A DNA stretch of 64,000 nt, from NCBI RefSeq assembly GCF_003012735.1, contig NZ_PXYI01000014.1, positions 29,576 to 93,575 of the forward strand, in the 5' to 3' direction. This document shows, piece by piece, positions 17,960-27,700 of this stretch. A program made the translations under genes and the position numbers. The notes under the pieces were generated by a model that saw only the letters and a list, made by a program, of their open reading frames with translations, made no database searches and was not told where the DNA came from. Position 1 is the first letter of the stretch. Every line of letters starts with the position of its first letter. The DNA is from Allosphingosinicella deserti (GTDB taxonomy: Bacteria; Pseudomonadota; Alphaproteobacteria; Sphingomonadales; Sphingomonadaceae).

Positions 17960-19089
17960 AGCTCCGCGACCCGGCTGCAGTGGCGCGCCTGCCCGAACCG
18001 AGCGATCGCATCCTCGCGCGCCCGTTCGGCCAAAGCCGCAGCCTCGCCGGGATGATCGGCAAGCCGACAGCAGGCGATTGCAAGCGCCATCGGGTCGTCG
18101 GGCGGCACCAGGATGCCGACGGCGCCGTCCCGGACCGCTTCGACGTTGCCGCCGGAGCGGGTGGCGACGACCGGGGTTCCAACCAGCATCGCTTCGATGA
18201 GGGTGCGCCCGAACGGTTCGCCGATCGCCGGCACGACGAGCTGATCGCACGCGGCGATCCACTCCGTGCCCGGAGAGCGATAGCCCATGAGCCGGACGAA
18301 GCCGGCGGCTGCGCCCTCCGCGATGCGGCTGGCCATAGCAGCTTCCATTCCGGGCTCCTCGGGGCGCCCGAACATGAGCCCGGCCACGGGGCGCGAGCCG
18401 CGCAGCGCCCTTGCCGCGACCACGGCATCGATGAAGGCAAGCGGGCGCTTACGGTCGATGAAACTTCCGAAGAAGCCCAGCAGGAGAGTGTCGTGCGGCA
18501 GCCCGGTCTCCGCCAGGACCTTTGCCCGCGCCGATGGGCGATCCGCACGGACGGAGGTGTCGAACGGGCTGTGGAGCACTTCCGCCTTGCGGGCCGCAGA
18601 CCATCGGCCTGCGGGTGGCAAGGCGAACTGAGAAACGGCGAGGACATGATCGGCCAGCAAAGGAGCGATCAGCCGAAGTCCTCGCGCGTTGGGGTCGCCT
18701 CGATGGTGCCAAAGCAAGCGCGCGCCGGCGAGCCGGGCGGCCAGGCCCCAGGCCGCATGCGTGCGCCCGTCATTGCTGTGGACGATATCGACGCCTTGAG
18801 CCTTGAGGAACGCTGTCTTCGCGCGAAGTCCCGAGAGCGCATGCAAGGCCTGCCGCGGCCCGATCCGCATACCGGGCTCGAGAGGCTCGTTGGCGGCCTC
18901 CGGGCTCGCCACGATCTCCTCGCCTTCGAACAGGCGGGCGATTGCACCCTCTCGGGCCTGCGGCACCACCAGGATGCGGAAGCGGGCGCGGTCCAAGCCC
19001 TTGACGAGGCCGAGCACGGAGATGTGGCTGCCGCCCACGGTGTCACCCGTGAACGGGAAACAGACCGTCAGACGCCGGTCGCCGGCCAT
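17941..19089 (-). CDS. glycosyltransferase, GT4 type
   Basis: A 382-residue enzyme starting MAGDRRLTVCFPFTGDTVGG, with VDIVHSNDGRTHAAWGLAA, LLGFFGSFIDRKRPLAFIDA and PAIGEPFGRTLIEAMLVGTP (E-x7-E donor site). The ATG at 19089 has GGAGGG 4 bases upstream. It is the last gene of a seven-gene minus-strand run that begins at 28114. Only 16 bases separate it from ugd. Confidence 0.85.
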   Translation of the reverse strand: MAGDRRLTVCFPFTGDTVGGSHISVLGLVKGLDRARFRILVVPQAREGAIARLFEGEEIVASPEAANEPLEPGMRIGPRQALHALSGLRAKTAFLKAQGVDIVHSNDGRTHAAWGLAARLAGARLLWHHRGDPNARGLRLIAPLLADHVLAVSQFALPPAGRWSAARKAEVLHSPFDTSVRADRPSARAKVLAETGLPHDTLLLGFFGSFIDRKRPLAFIDAVVAARALRGSRPVAGLMFGRPEEPGMEAAMASRIAEGAAAGFVRLMGYRSPGTEWIAACDQLVVPAIGEPFGRTLIEAMLVGTPVVATRSGGNVEAVRDGAVGILVPPDDPMALAIACCRLADHPGEAAALAERAREDAIARFGQARHCSRVAELYATLT

Positions 19090-19105
19090 GAAGCCCTCCA
19101 GCCCT

Positions 19106-20488
19106 TCATTCCGCGGCCGCCAGCGCGCGCCCGGCCGAAGGTTCCACGTTCGCCGCATGCCCGGCCGACGCCGACACAGCAGGCGATCCTGTCCCGATCG
19201 CGCTGTAGGCGAACCCCGCAGCCTCCGCAGCGGCGCGCGAATAGACGTTGCGAAGATCGATGAGCCTTCGATGCCGCATCGCCGCGCCGAGCCGCTCGAG
19301 ATCGAGCGCCCGGAACAGGTCCCATTCGGTGACGATCGCAAGCGCATCCGCGTCCGCAGCCGCCTCATAGGCATTCCCGGCCATGGTGACATTGGGGAGA
19401 TAGGTTCGTGCCGCCTCCATTCCCTCCGGGTCGTAGGCGCTGACCCTGACACCGGCATCCTCGAGGGCCTGGACGATCGCCACCGCCGGCGAATCCCGCA
19501 TGTCGTCCGTGTTCGGCTTGAAGGTAAGGCCGAGAATGGCGACTCGGCTTCCGCGCACATCCCGCCCGAGCGCGCGGATGATCCGGCGTCCCATCGCGCG
19601 CTTGCGCGCCTCGTTGACGCTTGCCACTGCTTCGACCACCCGAAGGGGCGTCTCATGATCCTGCGCCGTCTTGAGAAGCGCGAGCGTATCCTTGGGAAAA
19701 CAGGAGCCGCCGTAGCCGGGTCCTGCATGCAGGAACTTGGATCCTATGCGATTGTCGAGGCCCATGCCGTGCGCGACATTCTGGACGTCCGCTCCGACGG
19801 CCTCGCACAGGTCGGCGAGCTCGTTGATGAAGGTGATCTTGGTGGCGAGAAACGCATTGGCCGCATATTTGGTCAGCTCGGCGCAACGTCGCCCCATTGC
19901 GACAACCGGCGAGCGGTTGAGGAACAATGGCCGATAGACCTCCTGCATCACCGCGAGCGCTGCCCCGGAATCCGCGCCGATCACGATCCTGTCGGGGCGC
20001 TTGAAATCGCTGATCGCGGCGCCCTCGCGAAGGAACTCGGGGTTGGAGACCACGTCGAACCGCGCGTTCGGAGCGGCCTCCCGCAGCACCACTTCGACTT
20101 CGTCGCCGGTGCCGACCGGGACGGTCGACTTGGTCGCGATCACCGTGTAGCCCGTGAGGCTCCGGCCGATCTCGCGCGCCGCCGCATAGACATGGCTTAG
20201 GTCGGCATGGCCGTCGCCGCGCCTCGACGGTGTTCCGACCGCGATGAACACCACGTCCGCAGTCGCCACCGCCGGACCGATCTCCTGCTCGAACTGCAAC
20301 CGTCCGGCGCTCGCGTTGCGCATGACGAGCTTCTCGAGACCCGGTTCGAAGATCGGCATGCGGCCGTGCTTCAGGGCCGTGACCCGGGCCTCGTCCTTGT
20401 CGACGCATATGACGTCGTGGCCGAAATCGGCGAAGCAGGCTGCCGAAACGAGGCCCACATAGCCTGCTCCCACGATGGTGATGCGCAT
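19106..20488 (-). CDS. ugd: UDP-glucose 6-dehydrogenase
   Basis: Oxidises UDP-glucose to UDP-glucuronate with two NAD in the cytoplasm. The 460-residue protein has the N-terminal Rossmann motif ITIVGAGYVGLVSAACFADF, VVSNPEFLREGAAI, a central KYAANAFLATKITFINE, the catalytic Cys in GYGGSCFPKDT, and LGLTFKPNTDDMRDSPA. A short Ala/Ser-rich tail of about 25 residues is extra. It supplies uronic acid for the polymer, and the 4-epimerase at 45754 can convert the product to UDP-galacturonate. Its ATG lies one base beyond the lyase-B stop codon, indicating one transcript. Confidence 0.95.
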   Translation of the reverse strand: MRITIVGAGYVGLVSAACFADFGHDVICVDKDEARVTALKHGRMPIFEPGLEKLVMRNASAGRLQFEQEIGPAVATADVVFIAVGTPSRRGDGHADLSHVYAAAREIGRSLTGYTVIATKSTVPVGTGDEVEVVLREAAPNARFDVVSNPEFLREGAAISDFKRPDRIVIGADSGAALAVMQEVYRPLFLNRSPVVAMGRRCAELTKYAANAFLATKITFINELADLCEAVGADVQNVAHGMGLDNRIGSKFLHAGPGYGGSCFPKDTLALLKTAQDHETPLRVVEAVASVNEARKRAMGRRIIRALGRDVRGSRVAILGLTFKPNTDDMRDSPAVAIVQALEDAGVRVSAYDPEGMEAARTYLPNVTMAGNAYEAAADADALAIVTEWDLFRALDLERLGAAMRHRRLIDLRNVYSRAAAEAAGFAYSAIGTGSPAVSASAGHAANVEPSAGRALAAAE

Positions 20489-20489
20489 G

Positions 20490-21905
20490 TCATTGCCCTC
20501 CCTGGAGCGTGGTTGCGGCGTCTGCGGCAGCGCTTGCGGTCAGGCGCCGGTGCAGATGGTCGAGGAACTCGTCGAAATTGTAGTTGCCGTCATGGTCGGC
20601 GTCGCCCCACGGATCGTGGCGCTGCGGGTCGATCTGCATCCGGCGCTCCCATTCGTCGTCCATTCCGTCGCGATCGTCGTCGCGATAAGGCGGCGCCGCG
20701 GCCGCTGCCGGGATCGTCCCGGGCCGGGTCTTGATCCTGCCGCGCCGTGTACGGACGTCCGAGAGCACTCCGGCGTCAAAAGCATCACGCGGTAAGGCAC
20801 CAGCTTCTTTCAGAACCCGTTCATAGGCCTGTCCGGACGGCATCGTCCTGACGGTCGGACTGCAGGTCGGCTTGTCGATGGTCGCCGCCGGCAGGAGAGG
20901 GGACATGTGCACGAAAGCGCCGTCGAAGTGATTGTCCCAGAGATAGACCCTGGAGATCCCCTTGGAGCCGATCAGCTCGCGGTCGATGCCCACCGCCTTG
21001 CGTGCGGTGTTCGGCCCGCCACGGAAATAATTGCCGGTGATCGCCACCGGCGTTCCACCATAGCTTTCCCAGACTTCCGCGAACTGCGAATTGGCGTTGT
21101 AGAAGACGTTGTTCACGACTTCCACGCACGATCCGGGTGCGAAATTGATGTCCGGATTGCGATCGCCGCTGTGCGCGCAAAGATTGCCGATGAAGCTCAG
21201 ATTCTGCGGACCCTGAGGGTCGCTGCCGAGAAGCGCACACTTGTCGTGCGGCGGTATTCCCTCTGCGAACAGCGACGAACTGATCGTGATCCGGTCATTG
21301 TCGCCATAAGGGTTGACCAGTTCGTCACGGGCCCAGCTGCCGCTTACATGGTCGAGAATGACATTGCGGCTGTTCTCGATGGTGAAGGCGTCCTCCCCCG
21401 CCGGATCGGGTCCGAAGGTGTCAAGCCTGACCCGCACATGGCGGATCACCACGTCATGCGTGTCCTTGACGATGATCGGAGTTCGTCCGGCACCGTCCGA
21501 AGAATTGGCGATGGTAATCCCGCCGCCCGGCGCGGTCTGCCCCGCGATCGTGAGGTAAGGCTGCTTGATCGCCGGAGAGGGGCCGTGAAAGCGGATCGTT
21601 CCGCTGACCCTGAAGACGCAGGTCCGGGGCCCGGAGGCCTCGATGCAGCTCCTGAGCGAGGCGGGGCCGTTATCCTCGAGCGTGTCGACATAAAGGATGC
21701 GGCCGCCGCGACCGCCGCGACTGGTGGCGCCATGGCCGACGGCACTGGGAAAGGCGAGCTCGCCCGAGACCGGAGTCGGCTGAGGCGGCGGCGCCGCTTC
21801 CGTCCGTCCGGAGCAGGACGGGAGAAGGGCCAGCACGCCGGCAAGCAGCGCGGAGCCGCGCCGAAGACCTGGAGCCTGGAACTGGGGGCGTGCGGAACAG
21901 ATCAT
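20490..21905 (-). CDS. pectate-lyase-like beta-helix protein, likely lipoprotein (lyase B)
   Basis: A 471-residue exported protein. The N-terminus has LLAGVLALLPSC, a near-consensus lipobox, so it may be outer-membrane anchored. The beta-helix contains GGRGGRILYVDTLEDNGPAS, TCVFRVSGTIRF, LTIAGQTAPGGGIT, VVIRHVRVRLD and ILDHVSGSWARDE. Two calcium-type loops end the protein: DDDRDGMDDEWE and DADHDGNYNFDEF. It shares the domain order of lyases A and C but is clearly diverged and lacks the long proline linker. Location inside the EPS export operon, between the barrel and ugd, points to a role in trimming or releasing this polymer. Lyase chemistry is inferred. Confidence 0.82.
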   Translation of the reverse strand: MICSARPQFQAPGLRRGSALLAGVLALLPSCSGRTEAAPPPQPTPVSGELAFPSAVGHGATSRGGRGGRILYVDTLEDNGPASLRSCIEASGPRTCVFRVSGTIRFHGPSPAIKQPYLTIAGQTAPGGGITIANSSDGAGRTPIIVKDTHDVVIRHVRVRLDTFGPDPAGEDAFTIENSRNVILDHVSGSWARDELVNPYGDNDRITISSSLFAEGIPPHDKCALLGSDPQGPQNLSFIGNLCAHSGDRNPDINFAPGSCVEVVNNVFYNANSQFAEVWESYGGTPVAITGNYFRGGPNTARKAVGIDRELIGSKGISRVYLWDNHFDGAFVHMSPLLPAATIDKPTCSPTVRTMPSGQAYERVLKEAGALPRDAFDAGVLSDVRTRRGRIKTRPGTIPAAAAAPPYRDDDRDGMDDEWERRMQIDPQRHDPWGDADHDGNYNFDEFLDHLHRRLTASAAADAATTLQGGQ

Positions 21906-21916
21906 GACGATCGGCC

Positions 21917-23149
21917 TCAGAATTGCAGCCGAAGTTCGAGCGCACTTCGAAATCGCTCGAAATCCTCGCCGGGCCGATTGCTGTTGCGATCGGCGTAGCG
22001 GCCGCTCAGCGCCACCGCGACCCGGCGATTGACGAGATATTCGACCTCGCCGTAGCCGCCGAGCGTCCGTTCCACGACAGACGTGCCGAGAAAGGCCGAG
22101 CGGCGGTAGACGGCGCCGGCCTGCCAGTGGAGATTGCGACGGACCTCCTGCTGCACGCCGAGGCGCACGCGCGTGTCCTCCCTGGCATAGGCGCCGCTGC
22201 GTACCGTCGCGGCATCGCCATGGAAGCCGTCGAGCGTGAAGGCGAGCCGCGCGCGAGGCTGGTAGATGAGTGCCGCCTGCGCCGAGAAGCCGGTGCGGGA
22301 AGGAAGGGAGGGATCTGCGGGATTGAACCGGAAAATGCCCGCTCCCGCTTCGCCTCGCAGGACCCCGCCGGGATCGATCGCGATCCCGATCCTTCCACCG
22401 ACCGTATCCGAGTCCCGGTTCACGCCGCTCAAGTCGAAGGGCAGCGCGAAGTTGCGCCGATTGTAGAACAGCTCTGCAAAGGCGCTGCTCAGATCGGTGA
22501 GCAGGTAGCGCAAACGTCCGCTGAGCGAAAAGCTGTCATGATCCCGTTCGCGATCGACGGCGCTGACATGGTCGAACCGTGCGGCCGTACCGCGCACCCG
22601 AAAACCGACCCGGGTGCCGGTTCGGGTATAGCCGAGCTCCGCGCGCGAGATGTCGATCAGGCGAGGACCCGTGGTCGGCGAGATCCTCGCCTCGGGATCT
22701 CCCCGCGACTCGACTGCCCGCTCGTAGGCGACGAGAGCGGCGATCGCATCGGTTCCGCGGACCCGATATTCGCCCGTCGCACCGACCGACGCCGCGGTGG
22801 AATTTTCCGTAGTGGCATCAAGGAAGCGCTCGAATCGGGCATTGGCCCAACCGGTCATCCGATAGCGCTCTTTCTCGAGCACCGCGTTGAGCGCAGGCGC
22901 GGCCACGATCTTGAAATCGGAGGTCACGTCGTTCGGGAGAGCATAGATGTTGCTGTCATATTCGAGCCGGACATCGCCGTTGAGGAAAAGCCGCGTGTCC
23001 CCGACGGTGACGGGGGTCCGTGGAAAATCGGTTTCGGCGCTGCCGATCACCGGAGTGGCGCGGCTGAGCTCCTGGGCTCCTCCCAATTGGGGGGCGACGA
23101 GCGCAAGGCTGGAGATGGAGACCAGCACCGCCCCCCTGATCGGCCTCAT
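21917..23149 (-). CDS. outer-membrane beta-barrel protein of the EPS export system
   Basis: A 410-residue protein with a signal peptide (cleaved near LGGAQE) and many alternating amphipathic strands such as FLNGDVRLEYDSNIYAL and ALELRLQF. The terminal Phe is the usual barrel C-end. It resembles the BBP2/VpsM-like barrels coded beside Wza-like proteins in EPS loci of alpha- and gammaproteobacteria. It probably forms or assists the outer-membrane exit for the polymer. It follows the Wza-like gene by 3 bases and precedes lyase B by 11. Confidence 0.82.
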   Translation of the reverse strand: MRPIRGAVLVSISSLALVAPQLGGAQELSRATPVIGSAETDFPRTPVTVGDTRLFLNGDVRLEYDSNIYALPNDVTSDFKIVAAPALNAVLEKERYRMTGWANARFERFLDATTENSTAASVGATGEYRVRGTDAIAALVAYERAVESRGDPEARISPTTGPRLIDISRAELGYTRTGTRVGFRVRGTAARFDHVSAVDRERDHDSFSLSGRLRYLLTDLSSAFAELFYNRRNFALPFDLSGVNRDSDTVGGRIGIAIDPGGVLRGEAGAGIFRFNPADPSLPSRTGFSAQAALIYQPRARLAFTLDGFHGDAATVRSGAYAREDTRVRLGVQQEVRRNLHWQAGAVYRRSAFLGTSVVERTLGGYGEVEYLVNRRVAVALSGRYADRNSNRPGEDFERFRSALELRLQF

Positions 23150-23152
23150 GTC

Positions 23153-23731
23153 TCAGAACCACTTTTCGTATACGACGATCGTGTCTCCGGGCAGCACCCA
23201 GGAGGCGTTGGTAGCGCGCGTCGTCGTGGCCCGCCCGCCCACGACGCGGGTGATCGCGACCTTGCCCTGCACGGCGCGGTAGGTGTAGCCGCCCGCCGCC
23301 GAGACGGCTGCAAGCACCGCCATGCCCGGCCGATACTGATACTCGCCCGGGTTGCGAACTTCTCCGGTCACATAGACCGGCCTCAGTTTCACCGGTTGCA
23401 CGCTGACGCTTGGCGAGACGAGATATTCGCCGTCCACCAGTTTCGACGCGATCGCCCTTTCGAGTTCGCTGAGGGTGAGGCCGGAAGCCCGGACCGCCCC
23501 CACCACGGGCAGCGAAATCTCGCCGCGGTCGTTGACCACGTAAGCGGTGTTCGCGGCAGCGTCGGTTCCGCTGAGGCCCGGAACGACGACCCGCAGCTCG
23601 TCGCCGCTTCCGAGACGGAGTTCGGCGGCGTCAGCGCCTGCCGTCTCCGGCAACTTGCCAAGCCCGGTGGAGCAGGCGGCGGTCAGCGTGAGCATCAGGG
23701 CACATGCCAGTTTCAGACCTGGGGCGGACAT
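23153..23731 (-). CDS. polysaccharide export lipoprotein (Wza/poly_export type, short)
   Basis: A 192-residue lipoprotein with a lipobox at LTLTAACS. The polysaccharide-export domain starts at LRLGSGDELRVVVPG and continues with VVNDRGEISLPVVGAVRASG. A SLBB-like part has VYVTGEVRNPGEYQYRPGM and VLAAVSAAGGYTYRA. The size is that of the short GumB/GelD-like group, which lacks the C-terminal alpha-barrel of E. coli Wza. That would explain why a separate barrel protein is next door. The ATG at 23731 is chosen over an earlier one because GGAGG lies 5 bases upstream. Confidence 0.9.
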   Translation of the reverse strand: MSAPGLKLACALMLTLTAACSTGLGKLPETAGADAAELRLGSGDELRVVVPGLSGTDAAANTAYVVNDRGEISLPVVGAVRASGLTLSELERAIASKLVDGEYLVSPSVSVQPVKLRPVYVTGEVRNPGEYQYRPGMAVLAAVSAAGGYTYRAVQGKVAITRVVGGRATTTRATNASWVLPGDTIVVYEKWF

Positions 23732-23846
23732 GGGTACCTCCAACATGGATCAGGCAGAGCCAGACTAGCCGTTCGACCCGATCCGATGGGTGGGGATTCC
23801 GGTTACGCCCGGTGCGAATTCGGACATCCGGATTGCCTCAAAGTGG

Positions 23847-24710
23847 TTAGCGCGCCGCAACCTGCCGCAGCGGCGGCTCGTCGAGGCCGACCCATCCCCC
23901 GACGTCCCTGCCGATAAGGTCTCCGAGCTGCGTCACGTCGTCCGCGTAGAAATCCATAAGGCGCTGCCGGAGCTCGGCCGTCAGCGGCGGGTAGGCGATC
24001 TCCCGCGCCAGCAAGCTCCTTGCCTTTGCGAAGGCGGGGTTCGTTCGAAGCGGCTTCACGGCCGACTTGAGGGGCGCGAGCAGGCGCCGCATCCCGAGCG
24101 GCAGGAAGCGTTCGGACCCGTCATTGAACCGGCGCGCTCCGACTTCGGGCGTGTAACGCTCCGGCGCTCCAACGTGCCGACAGACAGACCTGACGGTGTG
24201 TTCCGGATCCGCCTTGACGTCTTCGTAAAGGAGCACCTTGACGCGATGCCGCGGAAAATGATCGAACCAGCGCCGCAGGTGCATCGCGTAGAGCCCGTCC
24301 TCGAGGAAGCGCCGGTGCTCGCCGGCAGCCTTGGTCAGATGGGCTTCCGGACCGCCGCGTATCGTGCCGCGGCGGTAAAGCATCTTGTAGTCCGAATAGG
24401 CACGATCCACGGGATTGCGCAGCTGCACCACCAGCGGGATGTCGGGAAGGGCCGCGGCCATCCGCGCAGGTGCGAGGGGATGCGCCAGATAGTCGGCCGA
24501 TTTTTCTCCAAGCAGTTGGCCGGGTTGCGCGTCCTCGAAGAACTCTGCGTAGAATCGAAAGCCCTGATGATATTCTCGGCTGAAGAAATGCGGTTCGGGA
24601 GCGGGCAGGAAGACGCCGGGATTGGCCCGGAGCTGGGCGTGCAGCCAGGTGGTCGCGCCCTTGACGGCTCCGATGATCGCGAAGTCCGGGAGGGTGGAAG
24701 TATAGGTCAT
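23847..24710 (-). CDS. sulfotransferase family protein 2
   Basis: A 287-residue protein. PDFAIIGAVKGATTWLHAQL fits the sulfotransferase 5-prime loop; NPGVFLPAPEPHFFS follows. LVVQLRNPVDRAYSDYKML is the 3-prime-phosphate motif with the R and S residues. This is the heparan-sulfotransferase-like group (PF00685-like) that uses PAPS. The start overlaps the upstream fusion gene by ATGA, so the two are co-translated. It is the second sulfotransferase of the locus and is not closely similar to 15816-16829, suggesting two sulfation positions. Confidence 0.88.
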   Translation of the reverse strand: MTYTSTLPDFAIIGAVKGATTWLHAQLRANPGVFLPAPEPHFFSREYHQGFRFYAEFFEDAQPGQLLGEKSADYLAHPLAPARMAAALPDIPLVVQLRNPVDRAYSDYKMLYRRGTIRGGPEAHLTKAAGEHRRFLEDGLYAMHLRRWFDHFPRHRVKVLLYEDVKADPEHTVRSVCRHVGAPERYTPEVGARRFNDGSERFLPLGMRRLLAPLKSAVKPLRTNPAFAKARSLLAREIAYPPLTAELRQRLMDFYADDVTQLGDLIGRDVGGWVGLDEPPLRQVAAR

Positions 24711-27700
24711 CGAATGAGCTCCACGGCGCGCGCGACGGGAAGAAGCGAGGCGCGTATCGCCTCCGCCATGAACGTCATTTCCGCTTCGCCGAGCGTGTGG
24801 TCGACGGGCAGGGTGACGTTCCGGGCACCAAGGTAGTCGGCGCCCGGAAGCTCGACCGGATTGACGAAGCTTCGGGCGGTAAATGCCTCCTCCCTCGACA
24901 TGTCCGGACAGGTTCCCGCGCTGGCCGGAACGCCGCGATCGATGAGTTCCTGGATGAAGCCGGAATGGAGCCTCGCCCCCCCGGGATCGTCGAGCAGGAA
25001 ATTGAACTTGTAGAAAGCGTGCTCGATGCCGTCCGGCACGATCGGCAGCCTGAGGCCGCGCACCGCGCGCAGTCCCGCAATTAGGCTCGCCGCGTTGACC
25101 CGCCGCTGGGCAAGCCAGCGTGGAAGGTTGCGCAACTGGATCCGGCCGATCGCCGACTGCATCTCCGTCATCCGGAAGTTCGAGCCGAAGCTGTCGTGCA
25201 CGTACCGGAAGCAGCCGGGGGAGGCGGCGGTGCGGATCTTGGCAAGGCTCTTGCCGTGGTCCTTGTAGGCCCAGGCGCGCTCGTAGACGCGTTCGTCGTT
25301 GACGAGCAGCATCCCGCCTTCGCCGCCCGTCGACATGATCTTGTCGGTGCAGAAGGAGAAGGCAGCGACGTCGCCGAACGAGCCGACCCGCCGGCCATGA
25401 TAGCTGGCGCCGTGCGCCTGCGCACAATCCTCGATGAGACGCAGGCCGCGGCTGTTGGACAGCGCCTGCAGTTCGCGCATTGCGCAAGGCCAGCCCCCGA
25501 GATGGACGCAGATCAGGGCGCGGGTTCGGCTGGTCACCGCACGTGCCGCCGAAACCGGGTCGATCGTCTGGCTGACCGGGTCGACGTCCGCGAACACCGG
25601 CGAGGCGCCGACTGCGACCACGCAGGCCGCAGTTGCGAAGAAGCTTCGCGCCGGCACGATGACCTCGTCGCCCGGACCGATGCCGAGCGCACGCAGGCCG
25701 AGCTCGAGAGCGAGCGTCCCATTGGCCACTGCGATTCCGGCCGAGGCGCCGCAATAAGCAGCGAATTCGTCCTCGAAGGCGCGCGTCTCGTCGCCGTGCA
25801 CGAGCGCATTCACACGGCCGCTCGCAAGGATGTCGGTGACGGCATCGATCTCCTCTGCCTCGTGGCGCGGCCAGGCTGTCCGGACCTTGGTGATTGCAGT
25901 CGGTCCTTTCTCCGCCGCTCCCGCGGGAGCCGAGCCGGATTTCTGAAGGGCGCATATCTGGATCATCGTTTCGTTCCCTTGGGAGTAGGTGAGCGGCACC
26001 GCCGGCTGCAGCCGGGGCTCCCCCGTCAGCCGTCGCGAAAGCGGATCCGGGCGGGGACGGATCTGAGAGCTCTCCTGGATGAGCCTGAGCAGCATCGGAT
26101 CCCAGGCGGCGCCCTTCGGAGCTTCGATGAGCTTGAGAGTCAGCGCCCGCAGCGCGTCCGCGTCGCCCTCTCCGATCAGCTGTTCGAGCTGCAAGAAGCC
26201 GCTGACGAGACGGTCGAGCGGCAGCGGGCAGGGTCGCGCCTCGAACACGCCCGGTATCTGACTTTGGACGCGTTCCTCCGAAATGTCGAAAAGCTCTTCG
26301 AAAAGCTTTTCGCCCGGGCGCAGCCCGACCACCCGGATCGAGTCCTCCGTCACGGCGCGGCCTGCGAGCCTCAGCATCCTCTTGGCGACATCCATGATCT
26401 TGACCGGCGCGCCCATGTCCAGGACGAAGATCGCACCGCGGCTGCCCTGGAGCTCCATGGTCCGGGTGCTGCTCTGCAGCACCAGCTGGACGGCTTCCTC
26501 TACGGTCATGAAGAACCGTTCCATGTCGGGATGCGTCACGGTCAGCGGCTTGCCTTCCGCAATCTGCTTCTTGAAGAGTGGGATGAGCGACCCGCTCGAA
26601 CCAAGCACGTTGCCGAACCGCACGGTCATGAACCGCGGGCTCTCCGTGTCCGACGCGCCGATGAGGTCGAGGGCCTGGCAGTAGAGTTCGCCCAGCCGCT
26701 TGGTTGCCCCCATCATCCCGACCGGATTGACCGCCTTGTCGGTCGACACCTGGACCATCGCACGCGCGCCGAATTCACAGACCGCATTGGCGACATTGCG
26801 AGTCCCGAGCACGTTAGTGTGGACGCCGTCGCACGGGCTCGCCTCGACGATCGGGACGTGCTTGAGCGCTGCGGCGTGGAACACCAGCTGCGGGCGGTGC
26901 CGATCGAAGATCTGGCGAAGCGCCGGCATCTGCCGGATCGAGCAAAGTTCCGAGTGGAACGTGACGTCGGGAAAACGCTCCCGCACCTCGAGATCAACCC
27001 TGTAGAGATTGTATTCGGCATGGTCGAGGAGGACGATCTCCGCGGGCCCGAAGCCTGCAATCTGTCGCACCAGCTCACTGCCGATTGTCCCGCCGGCGCC
27101 TGTCACCAGCACCCGCTGGCCGGCGATGGTGCGTGCGACCGGGCTCTTGTCGAGCTCCACCATCGGACGTCCGAGCAGCTCGGCGAGCGGCAATTGCTCG
27201 AGCTGAAGGTGAGAACCGTCGCCGCCCGCCTCTCCCCACAGATGACGAATGCGGCCGATGGTCAGTTCGAGATCGTCGGCGGCCGGCAACAGCCTGGCAA
27301 GGGTATCGTGTGACTTCTCGCTATCCTCGTGGACGATGATCGCCTCCGGCCGCCGCGCTTCGGCGGTGAGCGCCGCGACCACCAGCCTCAGCCGTTCCGG
27401 CGGGCCGAGGACGCGGACTCCGGCGATCTGCAGCCGACCGACATGTGGCGTATCCGTCAGGATCCCGCAGATCTCGAACGTGCAGGAAGGATCCGCGCGT
27501 GCAAGCTCGATGATCGCACGCGCCCAGTCGAGTTCGCCGATCAGGAGCACGCGCCGGCGATCTTTCACCTCGATTTTGCGGACCACCCTGTTGCGAAGGC
27601 GCTCGCGCAACGCCCGGCGGCAGATCCGCATTGCTCCCATCGCGCCGGTGACCAGGGCGAAATGGAGGAGGATGGAGGGAAGGAGGGTGGTCGCATCGGA

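Noticed and set aside
17698..19263. 521-residue plus-strand open frame
   Set aside because: It is the shadow of two well-identified genes (GT4 on plus in another frame, and GT4/ugd on minus).
25196..27313. 705-residue plus-strand open frame
   Set aside because: It is antisense to the dehydratase-aminotransferase fusion, which is clearly coding; high GC keeps the opposite strand open.
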